Made by a program: the position numbers and the translations under genes. Of a stretch of 64,000 nucleotides of DNA, positions 35,425-44,892 are shown one piece after another. This stretch comes from Rhyacophila brunnea (lineage: Eukaryota; Arthropoda; Insecta; Trichoptera; Rhyacophilidae), in assembly GCA_022495005.1 (NCBI GenBank), contig JAGYXB010001856.1, positions 62,001 through 126,000 of the forward strand. Direction: 5' to 3'. Below the pieces are notes generated by a model. It was not told where the DNA came from. It searched no databases and saw nothing but the letters and a program-made list of their open reading frames with translations. Numbering within the stretch: the first letter of the stretch is position 1; every line of letters begins with the position of its first letter.

Positions 35425-36090
35425 TTTCTGTTCCCACCACCACCCTTCATGCATGGATATGCACAGCCGCCTTCCATGACGCTATAAACCTGTCTTAAAG
35501 AAGTGATTTTAATTGCTCAGTTGGTCCCGAGACGAAGCCGCACGGGGAATGGGACAACTGGACGCCAGGACAATTGGACGCCGTACTGTCGTAAACACGT
35601 AAAAATAACGTAGACGATGAATTTTAACCAGTTTCTATCTACTACTTAGTAGTTTTAATTTATTTCACTCTTAACATAATGTTTTTTTATTGTGGATTGA
35701 GAATTACCATGCCTAAGGCTTTATATAAAAATAGAAAACTCTTTTTTCGTTGGAACTTAAGCATATGTATGATTAAATCATTATTTACGTGTGCATATTT
35801 AAATTCTCACCAACTATTAAATCATAATATAATAATTGAAATATAAATAATAATATTAAATATTTTTTTAAAGTACGTATAAGTACCTAATGTCTATTTA
35901 TTTTATTTTCGAATTCCGTGGCGTCCAGTTGTCCCGGCGCCAAATCGTCTTAGACCCACCGCACGGGAGTGATGCTGCAACCATGCACCGTAGTGCTTAA
36001 AGGAAGTTGATGTAAAGGTTCCCACCGCCACCCGTCATGTATGTACAGCCGTGGATTATGCATGGCCGCCTTCCATGAAAGAAGATTCTT
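35425..36090. repeat. Dispersed repeat, copies 2-3, interrupted by a MITE
   Basis: Two related units (about 35425-35546 and 35959-36090) match 7254-7430 inverted. They share CCACCxCCACCCxTCATG, GCCGCCTTCCATGA, GCACGGG and GCAACCATGCACCGTAG. The MITE at 35547-35958 splits the array. Confidence 0.6.
35547..35958. mobile_element. MITE with 9-bp TSD (MULE-like)
   Basis: The perfect 9-bp repeat CCGCACGGG (35538-35546 and 35959-35967) flanks a 412-bp element. Its ends contain GGGACAACTGGACGCC twice in tandem form (left, 35551 on) and once inverted (right, near 35928-35943). Nine-base TSDs with composite ends suggest a Mutator-like element. No transposase is present. Confidence 0.7.
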
Positions 36091-36367
36091 CTATAACTGA
36101 ATATTTTTTTATTTTCTTTTATTTAATACATTTACAAAACAATAAAAATAGTCAAATGGATAGCAGCCAATAAAGCATAAACATACAGTTGGATGTTTGC
36201 AAAAACAAATTATTTTGTATTCAATTTAATGGTTTGAACGAGAAAACTATCCTAGTAGAAAGGATGTTAAGATAATCCATACTTTTCAGCGAGGGGTATA
36301 TTGGGACCAATGACATTAATATATGGACGAATCATCTGGAAAAGAAAATGACACTCACTTTATTGTC

Positions 36368-36562
36368 GGGTCTGCCGAATGGCATAATCTGTTCTAACAC
36401 CATTACAATAAAGGTGATATTGCTATAAATTCCAGATGCTTTTTGTTGGATCTGCCGAAAGTTTCGGCTCGAACGGGTTCGCTCAAATGAACATTGACAT
36501 TAGAAACACTGCTCTGACGCCATCACAATAAAGGTCATATTGCTATAAATTCCCGATGCGTG
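36368..36562 (+). repeat. Imperfect tandem duplication
   Basis: Two units both start TCTGCCGAA and end with ACAATAAAGGTxATATTGCT followed by ATAAATTCC(A/C)GATGC. The second carries about 40 extra bases. Confidence 0.65.
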
Positions 36563-37892
36563 ATATCGCGTAATGGAATTGCGTGACGTCTTCGTAAACA
36601 TGCGAATGCGCGAGTTTACTTACTGTATTGAATGCGTCGTCCATTTAATAATGTCATTGATTGGGACACTCAATATTATGTGAACATGGTAATTTGCAGT
36701 ATCATTTGATCTAACAATCCAACAAAGTTGTTCATTACGTATGTTCCAGGGTATAAAAATAATACCTCCACTAATTATCTTGATATTAGTTGATGAATAT
36801 TATGTAGGTAGATAGGTATGTAAAGTGAATAATGAATGTGATATTGTTTCTTTCTAAATATTTTCTATTATTGGTGCGTAATAGGCAATACCATTTTCTT
36901 CGGAATTAATAGGTTCCTACGGATGCGTAAATGTATTTTTATCGAAATACGGCCTGTCCTGACTCGGAGAGAGTGTTGCAAAATATTTTTTTTCGAAATG
37001 AAAAACAATGGAGTTGTAAAAAAGTGTATCGTCTAACATCTTCCTCCCATTAAAGACGTGTTCTTCTTTTTAACCTTTTAATAGGAGTTATAACGACTCC
37101 TTTCACCTTGTGCGCTTTTTTGCTATGTATTTCTATTATGAACATAATATCTTGATGAAGTGGACGTGTTGGTTGGTGTCTAAATCTATGAATCTGTCAG
37201 ATTAGTTTTGAAAGTATATTTTTTTAATAAATTTATAAGCTTGGCTTTTGGTCTGATGCCTTCTTCATCTAAAAAAATAAATATTTTTGACAGGATAATT
37301 ATTAGGTATTTATACTTATGAATAAGATTGAAATTGGTTATACGATATAACTGTTCCAAAGTATATATAACTTTTACTTATATTTAAATAGTTTTTAATT
37401 CAGTTATATTTTGTTTAATTTTATCGCTGTTATAAAATATTGGCCGGAAAGTTGATTGCCGTAGACAATTATTAACCGTAGACGCAAAACAAGATTGATT
37501 GTGTTATAAGTAATTCACTTTTAGGATTTTATAAATCATGCGTTTGTTTATTTTGTGGTTGCTTCATTATTCAGGAATGGAAAAAAAATCACATAGGTAA
37601 CTCATTCAATGGGCTGTATAATCGAATTCAAAATTCTAAAGAAGGAGATAGTTGTTAAGTTGTAAAGGAGGTAGTTGTTTGTGGGGTCGGTGTCGTGGAT
37701 TATTGTGTTTCAGAAATTGACTGAATTAAACACAGTTTTTTTCTAAAATAATTTTATTAAATAATTGAGTATTATTTTTGAATAATTTAAATCAGTTTTT
37801 AAACACAATCATTTATAATATTAATACTATCGACCGAAGGTACTTGATGGAATTTGAATTTAAATTCTAATGGATTTAAGTGTTGTACTTTT
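36563..37892. other. AT-rich sequence, nothing recognised
   Basis: No coding frame, splice pair or repeat partner was found. Confidence 0.4.
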
Positions 37893-37975
37893 CCATTTAG
37901 GTCGTTTTTTGCGACCCGGGTTTCGCTTTTCGCCATCTTCAGGCGCCGTGTATACTCACCAAAGATAAACACACA
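37893..37975. repeat. Dispersed repeat, copy 2 of a pair
   Basis: It shares TTTCGCTTTTCGCCATCTTC and ACTCACCAAAGAT with 22495-22590. The 67-codon minus frame over it is repeat sequence. Confidence 0.5.
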
Positions 37976-38571
37976 CTGAAAGGTGGTACAATCAGGATAC
38001 AAAAATAAGGGAAATGGATTACCATCTGAGTGTGGCTGTAAGATATTATAAGTAATAATCTAAAGCTGGCTTCAAAATCTTCAAGGTATATATATGGTGA
38101 CTGGTTTTTCCAATTTTATTTTAATAAAGGACGTAGAATATACTGACCGATAGAATAACCGACGTATTCTTGTATGTCTGTTCGACGTATTCTTGGTGGT
38201 CAACGGCTGGTCGGCCCCAAGTGGACACATTGACGCCAGTAGATGTGTTCATAGCAAAAGTTGGGAAATGCCAAACTGCCAGCAAGTCCCATCTGCTGGC
38301 CTCCCCGTGGCGACCTCCGGGCAATGCAGCGTACGCTGTAGCTAACAGCAGGGGGCGAAGGGCGAGTGACCGGCGCCATAAAACTGGCCTTCTGGCTAAG
38401 GGAAGGAAATCCCCGACAGAAAAACCTGGTCGAGCCGACCTTCAGGGCCCTCGTGGCTCAGGCCTCGGGAGCGCTGGGCTAATCACCTTGCCTCCTTAAA
38501 CGAAACAGATTAACAAAACACCTACACAGCAGCCTCGGACGACAACCGGCTCTGTAAAACGACGACCTTGC

Positions 38572-38910
38572 ATGGAAATGGACAATGAAACAGGTAGAGT
38601 AATCCTCTCTAACAACTCGAGTATGCGCATTGGGACATATAATGTTCGCACCCTGCGTACCCCCGGAAAGGACCTGCACGCCACACGCATCATGCACACC
38701 TATGGTGTGGACATCCTAGGGCTGAGCGAAGTGCGCTGGAAAGGAGCCGGGAGAAAGTTGATTGAGGGTTACTCTATTGTCTACTCAGGTCAGGAGCAAT
38801 ACCATCGCCAGGGAGTGGCAGTGTTGATGTCAAAGAGAGCGGCCCGTTGCCTCGTGAAATGGGAACCAATCTCGGAGACTGATACGTGCCTCCTTCAAGA
38901 CGCCTGGTAG
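38572..38910 (+). pseudogene. LINE endonuclease, N-terminal part (frameshifted)
   Basis: 112 codons encode the start of an apurinic-like endonuclease, the enzyme that nicks target DNA so the RT can prime. MRIGTYNVRTL carries the motif-I Asn (residue 24), and GLSEVRWKGAG carries the catalytic Glu (residue 53). The frame ends at TAG (38908-38910), just after SETDTC. The homologous reading continues in the next frame from about 38890, where the downstream ORF begins. This is equivalent to a loss of two bases (or gain of one) near 38888. Whether an upstream in-frame start within the leader is used cannot be told; the Met at 38572 or the one before MRIGTYN are both possible. Related cellular annotations name such ORFs craniofacial development protein 2-like. 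Confidence 0.85.
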
Positions 38911-38914
38911 CTCC

Positions 38915-41542
38915 TTGACCGTCTTTCAGTGCTACGCCCCTACTGAGGATGCCGACGCGCAGACAAAGGATGCTTTTTACGATTCTCTCCACGCGGCAGT
39001 CTCCGCCATCCCCCGAAGAGACCGCGTGATTGTAATGGGGGATTATAATGCGAGAGTAGGAGCAGACCCGGTGCTTGGCCCCACGGTGATGGGACGACAC
39101 GGCCTCGGTGACCCCAACGATAATGGTGAGCGGCTCGTAGAATTCGCCACTCTGAACGAGCTTGCAATCGGAGGCACTGTTTTTCCCCACAAAGACATTC
39201 ACAAATATACGTGGACGTCTCCTGATGGACGCACGAGGACGCAGATTGACCACTTCTTATACAGCTTGAAGCACCGAAAGGAACTTCTCGACGTGCGTAC
39301 TTACAGAGGCGCCGATATCCATAGCGATCATGAGTTACTTATTGGAAACATCCGAGTAAAACTCAGTCGCCAGGCGAGGCCTCCAAAGTGCGAACGAATT
39401 GACGTTGAGAAGCTCCGACGCCGAAGAATTCGGACCGACTTCGAAACTGCTGTACGAGATAGTGTAGATCGTATCTACGAGCGGCACAAATCTGAATCCG
39501 ACCTCATTGAGGCGGACTGGAGCCTCATAAAGAGTGCGATTGTGTCGTCGGCTCGTACCGTCCTTGGTACCAGAAGGAGTGAGCAGCCAAAGTGGATGTC
39601 TGACGAAACGTGGGTTGAAATTGGTGAACGAGCCAGGCTGAAAGCCCTGAGAGACGAGGAGAGAGACCCCGACCGAACCGAGGACCGCCGGACTGACTAC
39701 CAGACCCAAGACAGGGTAGTCAAACGATCCGTGCGGTTGGACAAGCGCAATTTTATGAACCGGCAAATTGAAGCGGCAGAGGAGGCAGCAAGCAGAAATG
39801 ACACCAGGAAACTCTTCCGAATCACCCGTGAAGTCTGCGGCAGGCGACCACCGACTCCCGGAGCCATTCGTGGTCCCAGTGGAGCAATAGAGTCTGACGC
39901 AGAATGCGTCAAGAAGATTTGGAAGAATCATTTCTGCGGAGTGCTGAACCGCCCACCCCCTTTGGATCCCTTTGACATATCTGCGGAAGCTTTACTTTTG
40001 GACATTCCCCGAGCGACCGACATTTCCGATTGCCCGCCCACGCACACCGAGATAAAATCGGCTGTGAAAAGGCTCAAGAACGGAAAGGCACCGGGGGGAG
40101 ACGGGATTCATCCTGAATTCCTCAAGTACAGCTTGAGCGCAATCCTGCACCCTATGTTTCATCTGATGACAAAGGTGTGGGAAGAAGAGCGCTGCCCAAG
40201 GGACTGGGTGAACGGTGAAATCATCACACTTCTTAAAAAAGGTGACCCTCTAAGCTGCGACAATTACCGAGGCATTACGCTACTCAGTGTTCCGGGAAAG
40301 ATTTTGGCAAACATCATTTTGATGAGAATAAGGGACCCAATAATGCACGTCCTCAGGAAAAACCAAGCCGGGTTTCTACCTGGTCGAGCGTGTGCAGACC
40401 AAATCCACAACCTTCGATGTCTTCTCCAGCAGAGCCATGAGTTGAACAGTCCGATGGCCTGCTGTTTTGTGGATTATGAGAAGGCTTTCGACAGTCCGCA
40501 CCGCCCCTCCCTCTGGATGATACTGGGAGCATACGGGATCCCTCCCAAGATCATTGCCATAATCAAAAGCCTGCACGAGAATAGCGAATGCTGTGTCAGA
40601 ATTGGAGACACTGTCACGGAATGGTTCGGGGTCACGACCGGAGTCAGACAGGGTTGTGTCCTTGCACCGTTTCTCTTTATCATTCTCTTTGACTTCATAC
40701 TACGGAAGTCAATACCACCCGACCGAGGCATACCTGTTACCCCCACGGTGAAGCTATGCGACCTGGAATACGCCGATGATGCTGTCCTATTCGACAACTC
40801 AATCGAGGGCATTCAAGAGACAATCGACAGGTTGCATAACAACTCCTCTCGCGTTGGTTTGAAAATCAACGCGAAGAAAACCAACGTCTTGTGCAATAGC
40901 ACCTGTCCTGATCCAGATTTCCCTCTGATTAGCGATGGACAGAGCATCGAGAGCGTCGACAGCTTCAAGTACCTGGGGGTACACATCACGGGAGATGGCA
41001 TTTTGCAGAAAGAGCTCGCTATCCGAATGGGAATGGCTGGAGCAACATTCAACTCGATGCGAAATGTCTGGGACTCACGATTGTACTCGGTCAAAACCAA
41101 ATGCCGCCTATTCGACGCTTGCATTCTGACGGTGCTGCTTTACGGTAGCGAATCATGGCACCTTACGAAGGCTCAGAGCAACCGTATACTGAGCTTCGAA
41201 AACAGATGTTTGCGACGAATACTGGGTGTGCGGTGGTATGACTTTAGGAGCAACGAGGAGATAAGAGAACGTACCAAGCAGCCTCTCATCACGCTGAAAG
41301 TGAAGAGGCGACGTTGGACCTGGCTCGGCCACGTGCTGCGGATGCCAGAAGAGAACTTCAACCTGGCTTGCCTGTTCTTCAAGCCGACCGGATTCCGGCG
41401 TCCTGGAAGGCCGCTAAATACAATCTACAGAGTGTATACGGCGGAGCTACGGGATGCTGGTTTGACTTGGAACGAAGCAAGAAGACTGGCGAGCGACAGG
41501 GATTCTTGGAGGCGCCGCGTGGTGTCCATATGCTCCAGTTAA
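38915..41542 (+). CDS. LINE ORF: endonuclease C-terminal part and reverse transcriptase
   Basis: An 875-codon frame without stops. Residues about 1-150 complete the endonuclease: VMGDYNARVG (about 40) and the SDHELL His-containing motif (about 136), preceded by TQIDHFLY. The RT follows: KNGKAPGGDGIHPEF (about 388), NYRGITLLSVPGKILA (about 449), catalytic block A FVDYEKAFDS (about 518), block B GVRQGCVLAPFLF (about 575), block C YADDAVLF (about 619, the two catalytic Asp), and thumb-like FKYLG. The C-terminus has LLYGSESW, LGHVLRMP and FRRPGRPL, then a stop at 41540. All RT residues I can check are intact. It would act on its own RNA at a nicked chromosomal site. The Met at 38915 is only the first in frame; the true start was upstream before the frameshift. 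Confidence 0.9.
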   Translation: MTVFQCYAPTEDADAQTKDAFYDSLHAAVSAIPRRDRVIVMGDYNARVGADPVLGPTVMGRHGLGDPNDNGERLVEFATLNELAIGGTVFPHKDIHKYTWTSPDGRTRTQIDHFLYSLKHRKELLDVRTYRGADIHSDHELLIGNIRVKLSRQARPPKCERIDVEKLRRRRIRTDFETAVRDSVDRIYERHKSESDLIEADWSLIKSAIVSSARTVLGTRRSEQPKWMSDETWVEIGERARLKALRDEERDPDRTEDRRTDYQTQDRVVKRSVRLDKRNFMNRQIEAAEEAASRNDTRKLFRITREVCGRRPPTPGAIRGPSGAIESDAECVKKIWKNHFCGVLNRPPPLDPFDISAEALLLDIPRATDISDCPPTHTEIKSAVKRLKNGKAPGGDGIHPEFLKYSLSAILHPMFHLMTKVWEEERCPRDWVNGEIITLLKKGDPLSCDNYRGITLLSVPGKILANIILMRIRDPIMHVLRKNQAGFLPGRACADQIHNLRCLLQQSHELNSPMACCFVDYEKAFDSPHRPSLWMILGAYGIPPKIIAIIKSLHENSECCVRIGDTVTEWFGVTTGVRQGCVLAPFLFIILFDFILRKSIPPDRGIPVTPTVKLCDLEYADDAVLFDNSIEGIQETIDRLHNNSSRVGLKINAKKTNVLCNSTCPDPDFPLISDGQSIESVDSFKYLGVHITGDGILQKELAIRMGMAGATFNSMRNVWDSRLYSVKTKCRLFDACILTVLLYGSESWHLTKAQSNRILSFENRCLRRILGVRWYDFRSNEEIRERTKQPLITLKVKRRRWTWLGHVLRMPEENFNLACLFFKPTGFRRPGRPLNTIYRVYTAELRDAGLTWNEARRLASDRDSWRRRVVSICSS

Positions 41543-41577
41543 GGGGCGGATATGGGCAAAGAAGAAGATTCTTGTAT

Positions 41578-42164
41578 TGTACGAGGTCACTATGCACAGA
41601 GACACATAAGAGTGATTGGAGGAATACAAGATCCACACTGGTGTTTAACGCTTCTGCTGATGATGATAATTATTCAAATTAAAGTTTGGGTCGAAATCAT
41701 ATTACAAAAAAGAATTAGCCCTTGATATTTGTTGTGAAAAAGAAAGTGGTAAGTAGTCAGGTGGTCAAACCGCAATTGATGTTTTACATTTTACAATGTC
41801 ATAGCGGTTGTTTAATTGTTTTCAATATCGCAGTGAGAAAGCAATTCTTTTATTTTATTATTGTCCGTGGCTCTTCGGACATTATAAAGTAATTTAAACT
41901 GTCACACCTGTATTATATAATTATTATACAGGTAATTTATATTATATATTTATATAATTAATAAGTTATATGTTATAAGATAAGCAATACTAAATTACAT
42001 TAATTGATCACATAATAATTAAATGTTACACTATATTGTATTGTGTTAGAAGTAGCACGTCAGGTAATTATTTAGGGATCAAAATTTTTGTTTATTCGGG
42101 CCTCTGAAATTGTATTTTTTTAAAAATAGTTTTTCATAAATCAATATGTCCTACTGTTATTATG
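41578..42164. other. AT-rich sequence between two elements
   Basis: No gene seen. A GATGATGATAATTATTC stretch at about 41658-41675 resembles RTE tails, but no coding relic precedes it. Confidence 0.4.
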
Positions 42165-43017
42165 TTAAGGGGGATGCTTACACTATGAGAGGCGAAAAGC
42201 GGCACCTAACGGAAAAATACGAAGCGTGCAATTTGAGATTTTTTTTGATAATTTACAATTTCAACTGTAGTAATTAATAAATATGTATCTGAAAACACTA
42301 AAAAGATTTTTTATTATTTTTTAAATTTAAAGATAAACTGGCGATTGTAAAAAATGTAATAAAATGTGAATTCGTTACAGGGTCAAATCTTATTATTACA
42401 TTATATTTTATGGCCATATTTATTATTAAAATTTAGTTTATTAAGTTTTAGATTTTTTGTCGTTTAGATTTTTGACTAATTCATCGTTTTAATATTTTTT
42501 ATATATATTTTAAGAAACATCGATTTTTATAAAAATATAAATGTGTATAACTTGAAATCCTTTTTATTTACATCAAATTTTATTTTAGGCATGGTCACAA
42601 TATTGAAGCTCGAGTTGATATAAATAAAAAGGATTTCAAGTTATACACATTTATATTTTTATAAAAATCGATGTTTTTAAAAATAAATATAAAAAATATT
42701 AAAACGATGAATTAGTCAAAAATCTAAACGACAGAAAATCTAAAACTTAATAAACTAAATTTTAATGATAATTATGACCATAAAATATAATGCAATAATA
42801 AGATTTGACCCTGCAACGAATTCACATTTTATTACATTTTTTTACAATTGTAAGTTTATCTTTAAGTTTAAAAAAAAATAAAAAATCTTTTTAATGTTTT
42901 CGGATACATATTTATTAATTAATACAGTTGAAATTGTAAATTATCAAAAAAAAATCTCAAATTGCAAGCTTCGTATATTTCCGCTAGGTTCTCTGCTGGC
43001 ATGCGTCTCCCCCTTAA
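42165..43017. mobile_element. 853-bp palindromic foldback element, TTAA-flanked
   Basis: TTAA at 42165-42168 and 43014-43017. The ends read TTAAGGGGGATGC and, inverted, TTAAGGGGGAGACGCATGC. Nearly the whole element is an inverted repeat: arms of about 400 bp meet around 42580-42620 at CTTTTTATTTA / TAAATAAAAAG. Arms differ by scattered substitutions and small indels. No coding frame. The half copy at 25832-26163 matches one arm. TTAA targets suggest piggyBac-type mobilisation. Confidence 0.85.
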
Positions 43018-43194
43018 GAAATTCAGGAAAAATGAGTTTTATTTTTAATGCCTACAAATAGATAATCGATAAAGTATCTAAAAATAATTATATAAATAAA
43101 AAAATCCGGTCATGTAGTAATTATATTTTTTTGGATAATCACATAAGTCATTTCGGAAGTTTCTATGAAAATATTGGTAAACAAAATTGATTGC

Positions 43195-43651
43195 GGCATC
43201 ATTAGAAAAGGGGAAATGGAGTAAGTCTATTCTACCATCACCACGAGAGGTGCCCTGGTTTCTTCTGGAGTCTTCTTTGACGAGCAATGAGCCTAAGTTA
43301 ATACTGAGGCTAAGAACAGGGACACACCATGGGCAAAAGATTTGATGTACTCATGGGAAGAAACGAATCGTAGCTCTGCGATGAATGTCATGTTTTAGAG
43401 GACATTGTACATATAGCACTACAATGCCCTAAATATGAACTTCACAGAGTACAGCTGCGAATTGCGGATATCTATGAGAATGTCGATGAATTGAAGGGTG
43501 TCCTGGCGGTGGGTAAGACGGAAGAGCTAGGCAAAATTGTAAAGTTATTTAACAGAATAGGAGTGAGGACCTGATCGACGGATCTCCTTCTAGAAGAGAA
43601 GAGGCGATATGACAGCGAGTCGCAGTCAAAGCGTCGGTAAAATCACAAAAA
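43195..43651 (+). mobile_element. 5'-truncated LINE 3' end, second copy
   Basis: 457 bp flanked by a perfect 11-bp TSD AAATTGATTGC (43184-43194 and 43652-43662), with a poly(A) tail. It is the same family as 4835-5394 and begins further downstream in the element. Relative to that copy it has an extra base near GGGACACACC and an in-frame TAG where the other has CAG (…RNES-stop-LCDECHV…). The frame to the final TGA (43572-43574) is otherwise kept. Confidence 0.85.
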
Positions 43652-43662
43652 AAATTGATTGC

Positions 43663-44493
43663 CTACATACATATAATTACATACTTGTGAATGATTACTT
43701 TACACTTTTTAGTTATATATAGATAGATATACACCGTCAATAAATCATATTATGACCATCTCACCAAAGTGAGAATGAGAAATTTTGGCAGTAAATTTCT
43801 TTCGTAAACAAATGATATTGATTGTTTTTCTTAGAGATAATTCTGGTTATGCGAAAACGTTAGAAAGTTTTAATTGTTTATGTTGAATAGATTCTTATTA
43901 ATAATATTTACTTAACTATGAAAATATGAACTTGTAGCTGTGTAACAAATGATTTTTAAAAATGTCTGAAAATGATGTAATATATAATAAACCATTGTTA
44001 CGCGTAAAACTGCTCATCTTTTAATCAAATTTAGTCATTAAAATAACCAACCACTGATTGTGGGAATTAAAAAATTCGTGATATTATGTTAGTTGGATTC
44101 TTTGTTATTGTGTTTATTTATTATTATCAACAGAGACATCACAGTGTTTACGTAACATTAAAGTTGTAATAGGTGCTATAAATTTTCTTAGTTTTGTTAA
44201 AATCATTTAATTTCTTTTAGACCTCAAAATGGAACCTAAAATAATGTTTAAAATTTATTAAAATTTACTTGGTAGAATTCCATCAACAATATTGTATGTC
44301 TAGTGTTTATTATTAAACTCAACACATTTAGTTTTTTAGTCAATGACTGTCTCAGTTGTAACTGTGATATCAAGACTGTAAGATTAAACTATTGACCATG
44401 CTTATATTATTTTGTACTTATAAAAAAGACGTTATCTTGTTGATATAGCTATAAAATATTATTAATACATTTTACTATACGAATAAAGAGATT
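43663..44493. other. AT-rich sequence, nothing recognised
   Basis: No gene or repeat partner was found. Confidence 0.4.
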
Positions 44494-44501
44494 CTTAAAT
44501 C

Positions 44502-44884
44502 GTAGGCTTCGTACCTCCCGGAACTGAACCGAAAACCGGAAAAACCGTTATATCACACATATTGTCACACTGCCTTTATCCTTAGCGATAGGTAGGGGGC
44601 CCCGCCAAAGATCCTAGCCTGGATGTGGGGGCCATAGCTACGATCGTGCGGGACAGCATAATCATTGGTTTCGGAGCGTGGCGCCGGGCTATCATACAAG
44701 TACCATAACATCTTGAAATTATGGTACTTAAGTAAATTTTTAATACAAATGAAAACATTTAAATCGATAACCGGAAAAACCGTTATTTTTTTCGGAGCGA
44801 AAACCGGAACCGAACCGATATATACTTTTTTACTTGAACCGGAACGAAACCCGAAACGAAAAAAAATAACGGTTCGAAGCTCTG
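44502..44884. mobile_element. hAT-type MITE, ACCGG-rich
   Basis: The right end GGTTCGAAGCTCTG (inverted CAGAGCTTCGAACC) and a diverged left end GTAGGCTTCGTACC are flanked by CTTAAATC (44494-44501) and ATTAAATC (44885-44892), an 8-bp TSD with one change. Internal GAACCGG/AACCGTTAT words repeat near both ends. The 74-codon frame at 44665-44889 is MITE sequence. Confidence 0.7.
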
Positions 44885-44892
44885 ATTAAATC

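Larger units (their letters stand above)
38176..41567 (+). mobile_element. Near-complete APE-type LINE, 3.39 kb, with TSD
   Basis: A perfect 10-bp repeat ATTCTTGTAT (38166-38175 and 41568-41577) brackets the element. A GC-rich leader of about 400 bp precedes the endonuclease reading frame, then RT, a conserved C-terminal segment and an AAGAAGAAG tail. The size and APE-RT layout without a visible RNase H fit the RTE group (or a close CR1/Jockey relative). Coding sequence is only broken once, by a frameshift in the endonuclease. GC content is far above the flanks, another sign of recent arrival. The 17.26-kb relic is an old copy of the same family. Confidence 0.9.

Noticed and set aside
39335..39931. 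198-codon minus frame and other minus frames inside the LINE
   Set aside because: Shadows of the GC-rich reverse-transcriptase ORF on the opposite strand.
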